Shown here in pieces: positions 5,044-5,567 of a stretch of DNA of 5,567 nt (its first letter is position 1; every line of letters starts with the position of its first letter). The translations under genes were made by a program, and so were the position numbers. The DNA is from Deltaproteobacteria bacterium (GTDB lineage: Bacteria; Desulfobacterota; Desulfobulbia; Desulfobulbales; BM004). Under the pieces are notes generated by a model, which had not been told where the DNA came from, did no database searches, and worked only from the letters and a program-made list of their open reading frames with translations. The DNA lies in the NCBI GenBank assembly GCA_019312985.1, contig JAFDCC010000071.1:1-5567 (forward strand). Direction: 5' to 3'.

Positions 5044-5319
5044 GATCCATTGATAGTGATCGTATAGTCTGCCTCTGTCAAGCGAAATTATCCCACCCGC
5101 TGAACGGGTTTCGCTGCTGCCGCCAGCGGGCTGCCGCCGCCTTTTCCTGCAGTCCGGCCGGAACGATTTTGTGGGTCGGGGCAGACAAAAAATTATTGCC
5201 GGAAAAAACTGCTGGTGTACTGTTCACATGCGGTGGTGGATGGAAAACGCTGCACGTCCATAAGGCCGGGAGCGTCAGCGCCGGAAAAGCCTGAAAGATG
5301 ATGGTTCAGCCCGGAGGGC
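5044..5319. other. Divergent intergenic region
   Basis: This gap separates dnaG on the minus strand from the plus-strand gene at the right edge and must hold start signals for both. The part next to dnaG contains the extended -10 candidate at 5087-5096. A GC-rich stretch follows (5099-5165), with a small inverted repeat ACCCG/CGGGT at 5095-5109 just upstream of that -10 box. For the plus-strand gene I see only weak possibilities, for example TTGCCG (5196-5201) with TACTGT 16 bp further on. A short plus-strand frame (5301-5348) overlaps the start of the next gene but is too short to call. Confidence 0.5.
5087..5096 (-). promoter_or_regulatory. Possible extended -10 promoter for dnaG-dprA
   Basis: The minus strand reads TGG-GATAAT (5087-5095), a TGn extended -10 with five of six bases of TATAAT, about 44 bases before the dnaG ATG. 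No good -35 hexamer stands at the right distance, which is tolerated in extended -10 promoters. A perfect TTGACA at 5076-5081 lies downstream of it but has no acceptable -10 box before the ATG. Confidence 0.4.
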
Positions 5320-5331
5320 ATGGCACAGCCA

Positions 5332-5567
5332 ATGAAAACCAACTTTGAAGATATCCTGGCCGTTGAGCTGAAGCGCGAAATTGCCGAGCGCTACTTTGGA
5401 TTTCGCAAGATGATCGAAGAGGACAATCTCGATCTCACCGAAAAGATAAAGTCCCAGCTTGCCATTCTTGAAAAGCGGATCAGCTATGAATTGATCCGGA
5501 TCTATATCCTCCTGAAGGACGACGGGCTCATCCACGAGTTCATGGAGCTTACCGGCTGGGAGGAGAA
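5332..5567 (+). CDS. Helical charged protein, uncharacterised, 3' end outside window
   Basis: The visible 78 residues (from the ATG at 5332) are soluble and strongly helical, with many Glu/Lys/Arg and Leu/Ile in heptad-like spacing: LAVELKREIAERYFGFRKMIEEDN, then a helix ending SQLAILEKRISYELIRIYILL and a further one with LIHEFMELTGWEE. It resembles a conserved protein of unknown function that I associate with delta-proteobacteria, but I cannot name a family. The start is uncertain. GGAGGG (5313-5318) precedes two in-frame ATGs: 5320 (only 1-2 nt away, too close) and 5332 (about 14 nt away, rather far); a stop codon at 5299 excludes anything longer. The second fits a start MKTNFEDIL. The gene is divergent from dnaG and continues beyond the right edge, so its length and C-terminal part are unknown. 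Confidence 0.75.
   Translation, partial: MKTNFEDILAVELKREIAERYFGFRKMIEEDNLDLTEKIKSQLAILEKRISYELIRIYILLKDDGLIHEFMELTGWEE

Noticed and set aside
5076..5081. Perfect TTGACA before dnaG
   Set aside because: No -10 box at a usable distance; transcription from it would begin almost at the start codon.

Overview
The window looks like a chromosomal segment of a moderately GC-rich Gram-negative bacterium, probably one of the former delta-proteobacteria (Desulfobacterota, perhaps a Desulfobulbales relative). This rests on the style of the primase and DprA proteins, the DUF3144 protein and the helical protein at the right edge. It is an impression from reading the sequence, not a database result. No mobile element, CRISPR array, tRNA or rRNA is visible.

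Right half, minus strand: dnaG (primase, 3211-5043) is followed at once by dprA (loader of RecA onto single-stranded DNA, 2070-3209). The dprA ribosome-binding site lies inside the last codons of dnaG, so the two are almost certainly co-transcribed and probably translationally coupled. Divergent to dnaG, a plus-strand gene for a helical, charged, uncharacterised protein starts at about 5320-5332 and runs off the right edge.

Left half, minus strand: four small genes lie in a row, widely spaced. At least three have a convincing sigma70-type promoter of their own. In transcription order they are an 86-residue two-helix membrane protein (1677-1937), a 79-residue very hydrophobic membrane protein (1117-1356), a 52-residue cysteine-containing peptide with a single hydrophobic segment (629-787), and a 90-residue DUF3144-family protein (103-375). 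The 52-residue gene is below usual length cut-offs but has promoter, Shine-Dalgarno sequence and a strong intrinsic terminator.

The most interesting material is in the gaps. A 13-bp perfect inverted repeat, with a smaller dyad nested between its arms, overlaps the promoter of the 52-residue gene and looks like a two-site operator. The 79-residue gene has a leader of about 137 nt that can fold into a long hairpin. The 86-residue gene has a shorter leader with a compact hairpin near its ribosome-binding site. A sequence related to TGCGACA is directly repeated 40 bp apart upstream of the 52-residue gene. No wholly new multi-gene system can be demonstrated here; the best candidate for something undescribed is the regulated small cysteine peptide.
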